From assembly GCA_017614185.1 (NCBI GenBank), contig JAGACI010000160.1, positions 1 through 7,579 on the forward strand: 7,579 nucleotides of DNA, given 5' to 3'. Of this stretch, positions 1 to 6,937 are shown piece after piece (positions within the stretch are counted from its first letter, which is position 1; every line of letters begins with the position of its first letter). The notes beneath the pieces are model-generated. The model ran no database searches, was not told the origin of the DNA, and worked only from the letters and a program-made list of their open reading frames with translations. This DNA is from Lachnospiraceae bacterium. Lineage in GTDB: Bacteria > Bacillota_A > Clostridia > Lachnospirales > Lachnospiraceae. Made by a program: the position numbers and the translations under genes.

Positions 1-709
1 TAAGAGGACCTGTGATAGTCGGACCGTTTGAGGGAAGCCCTGCATTAACATAGGCTGTGGAAAAAGCATCAGCATTACTTCCGTCTTTCATTAAAAACTC
101 AATCAGATATTCTTCTGACCCAATGTCTTTTAGCTTTTCGTAATCCACATTACTTACAAGGAATCTTTTCGATGAAGCCATCATTGAATTCATCTGTGAA
201 TCTCTCAAGAACCCTGCGACCTTAAGTTTCTCTCCCCCGATATCCATCGTCTGCCCGATTGTGACATCATATTCGCTTTTGTAACAGACAGGCACATATA
301 CTTCACCCTTTTTAGCTTCGATAATCTCGTTATCCATTCCGACAAGATAATCAAAGTACTCGCTCTGGATGCAAAGTCCGTTATCCTGCGTGCTGTCCGA
401 TAATGATCTGTCGCCTATCGAGATTAAAGAATTCTCGATATTTAAGAATTTTGCAATCTGCATTGTATCCGTTTCATCTCTTGAAAGAGCAAATGCCTTA
501 AGCTCTTCCTCATTTATTTCTCCTGAATGCATCTGCAGAAAATCAGGCGTTTTGGCAGTAGACATCAGATTGTCAATCGAGTTTAAAAGGCTCCCGAAAA
601 GGAGCACCGTAAGCCCGATAAGAGCCGCAGAAACTGCCATGAAAATACATGTAGCCAACGTGACGAGTTTATTCTTTTTAAAATCATTAATCAGTAATCT
701 TTTAAACAT
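1..709 (-). CDS. ABC transporter permease, FtsX/MacB-like (N-terminal part, 3' end outside window)
   Basis: The frame starts with ATG at 709 and stays open for 236 codons to the window edge, so the C-terminus is missing. Residues 1-14 are basic (MFKRLLINDFKKNK), followed by one hydrophobic segment at about 16-41 and then a long polar region. This is the layout of FtsX/MacB-type permeases: a first membrane helix, a large extracytoplasmic domain, and further helices that would lie beyond the window. GGAG at 716-719, six bases before the ATG, supports this start. The start overlaps the end of the upstream TetR gene by 8 bases, which implies one transcript and probable translational coupling. By family knowledge such permeases work with a separate ATPase to export peptides, lipids or drugs, or to transmit mechanical signals. 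No ATPase is visible, and it may lie downstream off the window. The family call is fairly sure; the substrate is unknown. Confidence 0.8.
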   Translation of the reverse strand, partial: MFKRLLINDFKKNKLVTLATCIFMAVSAALIGLTVLLFGSLLNSIDNLMSTAKTPDFLQMHSGEINEEELKAFALSRDETDTMQIAKFLNIENSLISIGDRSLSDSTQDNGLCIQSEYFDYLVGMDNEIIEAKKGEVYVPVCYKSEYDVTIGQTMDIGGEKLKVAGFLRDSQMNSMMASSKRFLVSNVDYEKLKDIGSEEYLIEFLMKDGSNADAFSTAYVNAGLPSNGPTITGPL

Positions 710-1337
710 TGTTATCTCCAAAAAGCTGCATTATGGGTTTCATCAAAAGTCCCTTCTTTGCGCCAAGAAGTCTTTCCGTGTTATAGACAAAACCGGTAAT
801 CTTTTTAATTCTTTCTTCAGTTTCCATTTCATTAAGTCCGTCAAAAGTTATACCCGAATAAAGCATAGCCATCTCAACTGCTTCCTCAGGGTAATCAGTA
901 TTAAAAAGCCCTTCTTTGATTCCGTCTTTGACAATACCGGTAATTATCGGATTGATCTTTAGAGCAATCATTTCCTGACTCTTCTGATGCATAAGAGCGT
1001 TTTGAGGCTTATGTATTTCGTCTATTACAAATCTGCTGTTGCCGTCATCAAGATTTAGTGCCATCAAGGCCATAGTGAGGCGTTTTAATGTGGGAATCGA
1101 TTTGTCGGAAGCTATGTCTTTAGCCTTCCCAACTGTTCTGTCAACAATCCTTTCAATTATTGCGTCAAGAATCTCCTCCTTTGATTTGAAATGATAATAA
1201 AGGGTTCCTCTCGCAATACCTATTACTGCCAATATATCGTTTGTACTTGCTGCATCGAATCCTTTTTCAATAAAAAGTTTCTCTGCAACATCAAGGATTT
1301 CGTTTCTTCTTTCTTCCGCTTCTTTAACTATTCTCAT
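702..1337 (-). CDS. TetR/AcrR-family transcriptional repressor
   Basis: A 211-residue protein, of normal TetR length. Residues 9-55 form the DNA-binding domain: a first helix (ERRNEILDVAEKLFIEKGFD), then the helix-turn-helix around 31-52 with the hallmark TNDILAVIGIARGTLYYHF and the KSKEEIL that follows. The remaining ~155 residues are the helical ligand-binding/dimer domain, which is not conserved enough to name a ligand. I chose the ATG at 1337, which gives the usual MRIVKEAEERR opening of this group. It has AAGGGAG at 1349-1355 upstream, although the spacing of 11 bases is longer than ideal. An in-frame TTG at 1364 would add nine residues but has no ribosome binding site and lies inside the operator palindrome. 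The gene shares a transcript with the ABC permease it overlaps, so it most likely represses itself and that transporter until a ligand, perhaps the exported compound, binds. Confidence 0.9.
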   Translation of the reverse strand: MRIVKEAEERRNEILDVAEKLFIEKGFDAASTNDILAVIGIARGTLYYHFKSKEEILDAIIERIVDRTVGKAKDIASDKSIPTLKRLTMALMALNLDDGNSRFVIDEIHKPQNALMHQKSQEMIALKINPIITGIVKDGIKEGLFNTDYPEEAVEMAMLYSGITFDGLNEMETEERIKKITGFVYNTERLLGAKKGLLMKPIMQLFGDNNV

Positions 1338-1361
1338 GCCCGATTTATCTCCCTTTTGTTT

Positions 1362-1382
1362 CAACCGACAGGTTGTCGGTTG
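1362..1382. promoter_or_regulatory. Probable TetR operator (perfect inverted repeat)
   Basis: Two perfect 9-base arms, CAACCGACA (1362-1370) and TGTCGGTTG (1374-1382), flank a 3-base centre (GGT). The symmetry stops outside the arms. The site begins 12 bases downstream of the -10 element (1395-1400) and lies between it and the tetR ATG, so a bound dimer would block RNA polymerase near the transcription start. Size, symmetry and position fit a TetR-family operator and negative autoregulation. It is also relatively GC-rich within an AT-rich leader. Confidence 0.85.
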
Positions 1383-1387
1383 TGTTC

Positions 1388-1432
1388 AAAAATAATGGTA
1401 ATCCCATTCAAATTATTTGTCAAGGATTACCA
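1388..1432 (-). terminator. Probable Rho-independent terminator of the MATE operon
   Basis: Eleven bases after the MATE stop codon, minus-strand RNA can form a 9-bp perfect stem between TGGTAATCC (1424-1432) and GGATTACCA (1396-1404), with a 19-base loop, followed by TTATTTTTG. The stem has only four G/C pairs and the loop is long, so this is a weak-to-moderate terminator. Nothing else between the MATE stop and the tetR promoter could serve. The same bases carry the tetR promoter, so the repeat could instead be a second regulatory site. Confidence 0.5.
1395..1423 (-). promoter_or_regulatory. Promoter of the tetR-ABC permease operon
   Basis: Read on the minus strand, a perfect -35 TTGACA (1418-1423) is followed by a 17-base spacer and a -10 TACCAT (1395-1400), a 4/6 match to TATAAT. 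Transcription would start near 1388, giving a leader of about 50 bases that holds the palindromic operator and the tetR ribosome binding site. The optimal spacing and perfect -35 make this a convincing housekeeping-sigma promoter. The whole element lies within the terminator-like inverted repeat at 1396-1432. Confidence 0.75.
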
Positions 1433-1442
1433 CTTTTCATTT

Positions 1443-2837
1443 CTATGCCTCTGCAACTGTCAGGTTTTTGAGCCAGCGTTCCTTCTTTAACCAGAAGTGG
1501 AAAATAACCACTTTAATTAAATCCAGCAGCTTTACACCGCCATACATCAAAACCGGACCCCAGTCAGTAAGAAAAGCTATTGCAAACAGCATGGGAAGCA
1601 TAACAACAATTGTGATTCCAGCATCCGTATAAGCTCCCATCTTGGTATCTCCACCTGCTCTTGCAACAGCTGTCTGCGCATTCATAAAGAGCCATACAGG
1701 CATGAAGAAGGCCATCATAATTACCATCTTTCTTGTAATTGCAAGTGCTGATGCACTGAGTTTACCAAAGACTACAGGAATAGCAAGTGTGGTCGAGAAG
1801 CCAAACAGAGTCATGGCAACACCCATAATTCCAGCTCCGGCAAGAAGCCATGTTTTCTCGATTCTTGCTCTGTCAAGGTCTCCTTCACCAAGTGTTTTGC
1901 CAATGATAACGCCGGTTGCAGAGTATATGCCGCCGAAAGCAACGAAATAAAGGTTTGCAATCGAGAAGCTTGCGGACATGCCCGAAACGACATCGGCTCC
2001 TCCTCTTCCGTTATACAAAGCGGTTGTAACAACCTCCGACAAAACCCAAACCATTTCGCAAAATAATACTAAGGAGCCCTTTTTAAGAATATCTGCAAAG
2101 AGTTTCCAGTCAACCTTAAAGAAACTCTTAATGCCAACGACAAACTCCGGCTTAAGTTTGATATACATAATAATAAAGATAACAAACTCCAAAGTTCTTG
2201 CTATAACGGTTGCGTATGCGGCACCTCTTACTTCAAGTCTGGGACATCCAAGATTTCCGTAGATTAAAAGCCAGTTACAAAGCGTATTTGTAAGCGTTGC
2301 AATAACAGTTACAACAAGAGGCTTTTTTACCTGCCCCAGGTCTCTTAATGAACTTGCGATGCACATTGAAAACATCATCGGAAGTCCCATTAAGAACATA
2401 ATCCTTATATACTTGACACCTTCATCAAGGATCTGGCTTGCCTGTGTATTTCCGATAACCATAAGTGAAAGCACTTCTCTCGGGAAGACAATGCACACAA
2501 GGAAATAAGGAACAACTGCAATAAAGCACATAATAAGTTTGAATCTGAAGGCCTGTTTCATTCCCTCATTATTTTGGGCGCCAAAAAACTGCGTCATAAA
2601 AATACCGCCTGCAGTGCAGATGGTATTAACATAAATCATAAAAATAAACAGTACCTGTCCGGCCACATTTACTCCGGACATACATACATCTCCAAGGCCT
2701 GATACCATAAAGTTGTCAACCAGTGAAACCAGGCTTTGGATAAGTGATTGCAGCATTATCGGTACTGCGAGCGCCAACGCGCCTTTATAAAATGTCCACG
2801 GGCCGAATACCCGTTTCTTGTTTGTTGCTTCAGACAT
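1443..2837 (-). CDS. MATE-family efflux transporter
   Basis: A 464-residue, very hydrophobic protein of typical MATE length, with roughly twelve membrane segments in two related halves. The N-terminal half opens with PIMLQSLIQSLVSLVDNFMVSGLG (about 26-49), the usual helix 1 region, and has GGIFMTQFFGAQN at 77-89. The halves end in matching signatures: LRDLGQVKKPL at 164-174 and ARAGGDTKMG at 392-401. MATE proteins sit in the cytoplasmic membrane and expel cationic drugs, metabolites or toxins using Na+ or H+ gradients. The substrate cannot be inferred here. GGAG lies seven bases before the ATG. The gene is last in a three-gene operon, 19 bases after the phosphotransferase stop codon, and is followed by a probable terminator. 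The ATG is consistent with the normal short cytoplasmic N-terminus (MSEATNKKR). Confidence 0.92.
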   Translation of the reverse strand: MSEATNKKRVFGPWTFYKGALALAVPIMLQSLIQSLVSLVDNFMVSGLGDVCMSGVNVAGQVLFIFMIYVNTICTAGGIFMTQFFGAQNNEGMKQAFRFKLIMCFIAVVPYFLVCIVFPREVLSLMVIGNTQASQILDEGVKYIRIMFLMGLPMMFSMCIASSLRDLGQVKKPLVVTVIATLTNTLCNWLLIYGNLGCPRLEVRGAAYATVIARTLEFVIFIIMYIKLKPEFVVGIKSFFKVDWKLFADILKKGSLVLFCEMVWVLSEVVTTALYNGRGGADVVSGMSASFSIANLYFVAFGGIYSATGVIIGKTLGEGDLDRARIEKTWLLAGAGIMGVAMTLFGFSTTLAIPVVFGKLSASALAITRKMVIMMAFFMPVWLFMNAQTAVARAGGDTKMGAYTDAGITIVVMLPMLFAIAFLTDWGPVLMYGGVKLLDLIKVVIFHFWLKKERWLKNLTVAEA

Positions 2838-2856
2838 ATTTATACTCCATATCTCA

Positions 2857-3834
2857 TTATTTCAAAATCTCAAAAGCCATGTCATACATGTCTCTTGCGT
2901 CAACTGTATTTCTCTTATAATTCGGGTTATCGGGCTCGTATCTTACATACTTTTCCACTTCCTCGATAAGCGCAAGAAGGCATACTGCAAGAGCGTATCT
3001 TATCTCTGTCTCTCTATTTAAAGCGATTGGCTCTTTAGCTGTCTTATTATAGATTTCAATCGCCTCTTTTTTATCAGAAAGCGGAGCCTTCTGTCCGGGA
3101 TTAAGGGTAATAAAGTCAGCAACGGGGTCACCCCAGTATCCTCTCTCCGGATCAATCCAGATAAGCTTTCCGTCTTTATATAAGACATTGCTGTCCCAAA
3201 GATCAAAGTTTACCATGCGACAGGGAACAGTGCAAAGAAGTCTCTCATACTTATCAATATACTCTACAAACTTTTCACCGTCCGGTGTCTCGTATCCCAA
3301 TGACTTACAGTCCTTAATAAGGTTCTTTGCCATAGACTTAAGTGCCTCATACCATGATGCGTAAAGGCCTGACTGAATATATCCGAATTTATCATTTTTA
3401 ATGGCATGAATCTTTGTAAGCATGCCAATCTTTTTGGCCTGAATTTCTTTCATGCCCTCTTCATCAAGTCCGGCATCCCAAAGAGGTTTTCCCTCCATGA
3501 AATCCATGATAAAGCAGTTGCTCTTAATAATACTTCCGGAGAAATCAAACGCCTTAACCTTCGGACAGATAATATCGGTATTCTCATTCATCATTGTGTA
3601 CCAGAACACCTCTGACTCCATCATGTTCTTTTCATATGTAAGAACTTTCTTATCCGCAGGAGGCGCAATCTTTAACGCATAGACATTACCGTCTTCACAG
3701 GTAACCTTGTATGCGGCATTGAATTCACCGTCTCCGAGCGGTGTGCAGTTTACAACTTCGCCAATCTTTTTTGCCCTGAAAAGTTCTTTTATTTCATCTG
3801 TAGTTGCTTCGTACTTTGTATTACTCTCTATCAT
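2857..3834 (-). CDS. APH/choline-kinase-like phosphotransferase
   Basis: A 325-residue protein with the order of an aminoglycoside phosphotransferase-type kinase (PF01636-like). It has an ATP-loop region LGDGEFNAAYKV (33-44), a probable ATP-anchoring lysine K55 in ALKIAPP with a partner glutamate near 73, and a hinge-like CFIMDFMEGKPL (107-118). The catalytic loop is MVNFDLWDSNVL (207-218), with catalytic D211 and N216. The metal-binding segment WIDPERGYWGDPVADF follows at 226-241 (D228). Members phosphorylate hydroxyls of small molecules such as aminoglycosides, choline, homoserine or sugars in the cytoplasm. Which substrate applies here is not visible, and true antibiotic resistance should not be assumed. 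The usual His-Gly before the catalytic Asp is Asn-Phe. GAGG lies eight bases before the ATG. The gene is the middle one of three in the operon, 18 bases after the hydrolase gene. Confidence 0.82.
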   Translation of the reverse strand: MIESNTKYEATTDEIKELFRAKKIGEVVNCTPLGDGEFNAAYKVTCEDGNVYALKIAPPADKKVLTYEKNMMESEVFWYTMMNENTDIICPKVKAFDFSGSIIKSNCFIMDFMEGKPLWDAGLDEEGMKEIQAKKIGMLTKIHAIKNDKFGYIQSGLYASWYEALKSMAKNLIKDCKSLGYETPDGEKFVEYIDKYERLLCTVPCRMVNFDLWDSNVLYKDGKLIWIDPERGYWGDPVADFITLNPGQKAPLSDKKEAIEIYNKTAKEPIALNRETEIRYALAVCLLALIEEVEKYVRYEPDNPNYKRNTVDARDMYDMAFEILK

Positions 3835-3852
3835 TTTAAATACCTCAATCCT

Positions 3853-4671
3853 TTAAAATTCAATTTGGCAGCCAACCTTCATCTGGTTAACCATGTCGCC
3901 CAGTTCTTCTCTTAGAATTTCATACGCGCGGTTCTTGGTGCAATGCCCTGTGCATACATACTCGATACCGGTTTCCTTAATCTTGGCGGCTACGCTTCTT
4001 ACCTCTTCTTCCGACTTGTTGAAAAGATGGAAGCCGCCTATAAGGCCATACACCTTCTTGTCAGGAAACGTTTCCTTAACCTCGTTTATGATGTTTGCAG
4101 CACCGCCATGTGAACAGGAATTGATAATCACAAGCCCCTTATCAGTGTCAAGAACAAGGCTCTGCTCGTGCGCAAAATCATCAGGAATCCAGCCGTTCTC
4201 TGTTTTTCTGAACATCATCTCTCTCTTGCCGATAGCGGATAAGCCGCTTGTCTTATGAGGGATAAGATAAACTCCGTCCATAAGCTTATAATCGCCCGTT
4301 ACCCTCTCGATTCGATTCGCATATTTTGTCAGAACGTTTCTCGGAATTCCGATATAGAACTTAAAGATGAATTTCTTATGATAACAATTCGGCTCAGCAA
4401 GAAGTCTTAAGTAAAACTTTGCTTTATGATTTGCCTCAAAGAATGCAGGCATTCCGTTTGCATGGTCGTAATGAGCATGGCTTAATACAGCTGCATCAAC
4501 ATCCCTTACATCAAGATTAAGTTTCTTCATGTTATCAAGAAAAAGCGTTGATGAACCGGTATCCACCATGATTTTCTTATCACCATACTCGGCGAGAATG
4601 CAAAGTCCCCACTCTCCGGTAAGGTTCTCGTTTGACTTATTGTCAACAACGACCGTAAGCCTGGTTTTCAT
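3853..4671 (-). CDS. Metallo-beta-lactamase-fold metal-dependent hydrolase
   Basis: A 272-residue soluble protein with no signal peptide. The metal-binding signature SHAHYDHANG is at 64-73 (H65, H67, D69, H70). Further metal-ligand candidates are H188 in NSCSHGG and H243 in TGHCT, with GGFHL at 212-216 and VDTGS at 36-40. The SCSHGG/GGFHL/TGHCT arrangement resembles the COG1237-type branch, which includes archaeal dihydropterin-linked RFAP synthase-like proteins, rather than true beta-lactamases, which are secreted. I infer a cytoplasmic hydrolase or transferase on a small phosphorylated or ester substrate; the reaction is unknown. GGAGG lies nine bases before the ATG. It is first in the operon with a kinase and a MATE exporter, with a possible promoter in the short leader. 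Confidence 0.85.
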   Translation of the reverse strand: MKTRLTVVVDNKSNENLTGEWGLCILAEYGDKKIMVDTGSSTLFLDNMKKLNLDVRDVDAAVLSHAHYDHANGMPAFFEANHKAKFYLRLLAEPNCYHKKFIFKFYIGIPRNVLTKYANRIERVTGDYKLMDGVYLIPHKTSGLSAIGKREMMFRKTENGWIPDDFAHEQSLVLDTDKGLVIINSCSHGGAANIINEVKETFPDKKVYGLIGGFHLFNKSEEEVRSVAAKIKETGIEYVCTGHCTKNRAYEILREELGDMVNQMKVGCQIEF

Positions 4672-4704
4672 AAAAATCTTCCTCCAAATACTTTTTACTG
4701 CGTA

Positions 4705-4710
4705 GCTATA
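4705..4710 (-). promoter_or_regulatory. Possible -10 element of the hydrolase-kinase-MATE operon
   Basis: On the minus strand TATAGC lies 33 bases before the ATG of the hydrolase gene, between the preceding terminator hairpin and the ribosome binding site, where a promoter is expected. It matches TATAAT in four of six positions. No convincing -35 is seen at 16-18 bases upstream, where the sequence is the T-rich tail of the terminator. The promoter is therefore suggested by position more than by sequence. Confidence 0.3.
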
Positions 4711-4724
4711 CTTTATCAGGCGGT

Positions 4725-4758
4725 AAAAAAATAAATCAGCATTACACTGATTTATTTT
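4725..4758 (-). terminator. Rho-independent terminator after the glmS block
   Basis: Two perfect 12-base arms (4728-4739 and 4747-4758) enclose a 7-base loop. On the minus strand the stem runs straight into a T-tract (seven Ts interrupted only by the stem boundary, 4725-4731). It lies 26 bases after the stop codon of the small protein gene. The stem has only three G/C pairs. T-rich sequence also flanks it on the plus strand, so it could work in both directions, though no plus-strand gene approaches it. Confidence 0.75.
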
Positions 4759-4784
4759 CTTTTTACACTTGTTTTTAGTCTGCT

Positions 4785-5045
4785 TTATTCGCCCTGTGGA
4801 ACACCCATAAATCCTTTCATTGGATTAACTTTCTTGGCGACCGAATAGATTTCATCCTGACTGTTTAAAACGTAATCCTTAAGCTGTGCCGTCTCCTCAT
4901 CGGTGAAGCCTTCATTGTTTAAAAGTTTTCCCTCAGGCAGCACAAACTCGGCTTTCTTCGCCCCGTCTTCAAACATAACGTAAATAGCCTTGTTATCATC
5001 CTTTCTTGTCATGGATGAAACGCTCATTTTAATCTCTTCGTTCAT
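4785..5045 (-). CDS. Small conserved-looking protein of unknown function
   Basis: An 86-residue protein I cannot assign to a named family. It is soluble, acidic-to-neutral, without signal peptide, membrane segment or cysteines. Residues 19-37 (KAIYVMFEDGAKKAEFVLP) read like two beta strands with a turn. Residues 47-72 (FTDEETAQLKDYVLNSQDEIYSVAKK) read like one or two amphipathic helices. The tail is NPMKGFMGVPQGE. I have an impression of similar short proteins in Lachnospiraceae but cannot verify it. It is very likely real: GGAGG sits six bases before the ATG, it follows the glmS stop by 24 bases, and a terminator follows it. The likely cotranscription with glmS raises a link to amino-sugar metabolism, but the link may be only positional. 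Confidence 0.75.
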   Translation of the reverse strand: MNEEIKMSVSSMTRKDDNKAIYVMFEDGAKKAEFVLPEGKLLNNEGFTDEETAQLKDYVLNSQDEIYSVAKKVNPMKGFMGVPQGE

Positions 5046-5069
5046 AGTTAACCTCCATAAAGGATGAAA

Positions 5070-6935
5070 CTATTCTACAGTAACACTCTTTGCAAGATTC
5101 CTGGGTTTATCGACATCAAGTCCCTTTGAAACAGAAATGTAATATCCAAGTAACTGCAAAGGAATAATTGCAAGACTTCCGATGAAGTGCTCGTCAACCT
5201 TTGGCACATAGACTGAGAAGTTTACGCTGTCTTCAACGTCATATTTGCCATAAGCGGTTACGCCCATAAGGTACGCACCCCTGCTCTTACATTCTAACAT
5301 ATTGCTGAGTGTTTTTTCATATAAATCACTCTGAGTAAGAAGACCGATTACCAAAGTTCCGTCTTCAATAAGAGAAATCGTTCCATGCTTAAGTTCGCCT
5401 GCGGCATAACCCTCGGAATGAATATAGCTTATCTCTTTCATCTTGAGGGAGCCTTCAAGGCCTATAGCGTAATCAATTCCTCTTCCGATAAAGAAGACAT
5501 CCTTTGCGTTTGCATACTTTGAAGCAAACCACTGGATTCTTTCCTTATCTTCCAAAACCTTCTTAATCTTATCAGGGATGGATTTAATCTCTTCTATGTA
5601 CTGCTCGTATTCCGAAAGAGTGCTTCTAACTCTGCCAAATTCCAAAGCAAGAAGGAAACTTGCTACAAGCTGACAGCTGTATGCCTTTGTGGTTGCAACA
5701 GAAATCTCGGGACCGGCAACCGTATACATTACATAGTCTGCTTCTCTTGCTATTGAACTTCCGATAACGTTGACGATTGCAAGGGTCTTTAATCCCTTTT
5801 CCTTTGAAATTCTGAGTGCAGCGAGTGAGTCTGCCGTTTCTCCCGATTGTGAAATGATTACAACCAAAGCATTCTCATCAAGTCTTGCCTTTGAATATCT
5901 GAATTCGGAAGCAAGATCAACGCTTACAGGAATATCAGCTATGTCTTCAAACACATACTTGGCCTGCATTCCAACATGCCATGCGGAACCACATGCAACA
6001 AAGTAAATCTTTGAAAATTTCTTAATATCATCTTCGGAAATACCGACTTCCGACAGATCGATCTTGTTATCGTCTTTTACATACTTACGCAGAGTGTCTT
6101 CAACAGCCTTGGGCTGCTCATGAATCTCCTTCATCATGAAATGCTCAAAGCCGCCCTTTTCAGCCGCTTCCGCATCCCAGTCTATTGTTGTTATATCTTT
6201 TGTAATCTTATCGCCGTCAAGGTTATAGAATGTAACATCTCCGGCACTTAACTCGGCCATCTCAAGGTTGCCGATATAGTAAACATTTCTGGTGTGATTA
6301 AGAATAGCCGGTACGTCGGAAGCCAGGAATGTCTCACCCTTGTTTACGCCTATAATCATAGGGGAGTCTTTTCTTGCAACGTAAATCTTTCCCGGAATAT
6401 CCTTAAACATAACTGCAAGAGCATATGAACCACGTACTCTCACAAGTGTTTTGGCAAGTGCATCGATGGGACCAATGTTATATTTCTTGTAATAGTAATC
6501 TACAAGCTTGATTAAAACCTCTGTATCGGTCTGGGAATAAAATCTGTAGTCATGACGCTCAAGCTTTGCCTTGAGTTCCTGGAAGTTCTCAATAATACCG
6601 TTATGAACTCCGACAACCTCAGACTCTACCATTCCTGAGCCTGAATTGGTGCAGTTACCCGAAACATGAGGATGCGCATTAATCTGGCTGGGAGCTCCGT
6701 GAGTTGCCCAACGCGTATGTCCGATACCGCAGGTACCCTTAACCGCTTTTCCTCCGTCAGTTTTCTCAATGAGATTCTTTATCTTTCCAATGGTCTTAAC
6801 AACCTCTGCAGGATTTTCGCCGTTTCTGACAGCGATACCGGCAGAATCATATCCTCGGTACTCTAACTTTGTGAGTCCTTCAATAAGCATGCCGGCGGCC
6901 TGCTTATCGCCTACGTATCCGACAATTCCACACAT
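5070..6935 (-). CDS. glmS: Glutamine--fructose-6-phosphate aminotransferase (isomerizing)
   Basis: GlmS makes glucosamine-6-phosphate from fructose-6-phosphate and glutamine, the first committed step toward UDP-GlcNAc for peptidoglycan. The 621-residue protein opens MCGIVGYVG, with Cys2 as the glutaminase nucleophile once Met is removed. The glutaminase domain carries RWATHG (75-80), NAHPH (86-90), HNGIIEN (111-117) and SQTDTEV (134-140). Two sugar-isomerase (SIS) domains follow: one with ACGSAWHVG and SQSGET (362-367), the second with FIGRG and LKMKEISYIHSEGYAAGELKHGT (497-519). Catalytic residues known from E. coli correspond to E501, H517 and K616. The C-terminus is the usual DVDKPRNLAKSVTVE. 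There is an extra stretch of about 10-12 residues between NAHPH and HNGIIEN. The start is fixed by the invariant MCGIVGY. The ribosome binding site is weak (AAAGGG, 9 bases away) and lies inside a hairpin. Confidence 0.98.
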   Translation of the reverse strand: MCGIVGYVGDKQAAGMLIEGLTKLEYRGYDSAGIAVRNGENPAEVVKTIGKIKNLIEKTDGGKAVKGTCGIGHTRWATHGAPSQINAHPHVSGNCTNSGSGMVESEVVGVHNGIIENFQELKAKLERHDYRFYSQTDTEVLIKLVDYYYKKYNIGPIDALAKTLVRVRGSYALAVMFKDIPGKIYVARKDSPMIIGVNKGETFLASDVPAILNHTRNVYYIGNLEMAELSAGDVTFYNLDGDKITKDITTIDWDAEAAEKGGFEHFMMKEIHEQPKAVEDTLRKYVKDDNKIDLSEVGISEDDIKKFSKIYFVACGSAWHVGMQAKYVFEDIADIPVSVDLASEFRYSKARLDENALVVIISQSGETADSLAALRISKEKGLKTLAIVNVIGSSIAREADYVMYTVAGPEISVATTKAYSCQLVASFLLALEFGRVRSTLSEYEQYIEEIKSIPDKIKKVLEDKERIQWFASKYANAKDVFFIGRGIDYAIGLEGSLKMKEISYIHSEGYAAGELKHGTISLIEDGTLVIGLLTQSDLYEKTLSNMLECKSRGAYLMGVTAYGKYDVEDSVNFSVYVPKVDEHFIGSLAIIPLQLLGYYISVSKGLDVDKPRNLAKSVTVE

Positions 6936-6937
6936 AC

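Noticed and set aside
369..962. Long plus-strand open frame (197 codons)
   Set aside because: It lies opposite the permease and tetR genes, has no family resemblance, and both minus-strand genes are well supported.
1338..1364. Nine-residue N-terminal extension of the TetR protein from an in-frame TTG at 1364
   Set aside because: The TTG has no ribosome binding site, lies within the operator palindrome, and the family's usual opening begins at the ATG at 1337, which has AAGGGAG upstream.
3893..4258. Plus-strand open frame of 121 codons
   Set aside because: It is antisense to the metallo-hydrolase gene, which has conserved active-site motifs. It has no ribosome binding site context or recognisable content.
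3853..4671. Antibiotic-resistance beta-lactamase
   Set aside because: There is no signal peptide, and the SCSHGG/TGHCT motifs point to the broader metal-dependent hydrolase branch rather than secreted beta-lactamases.
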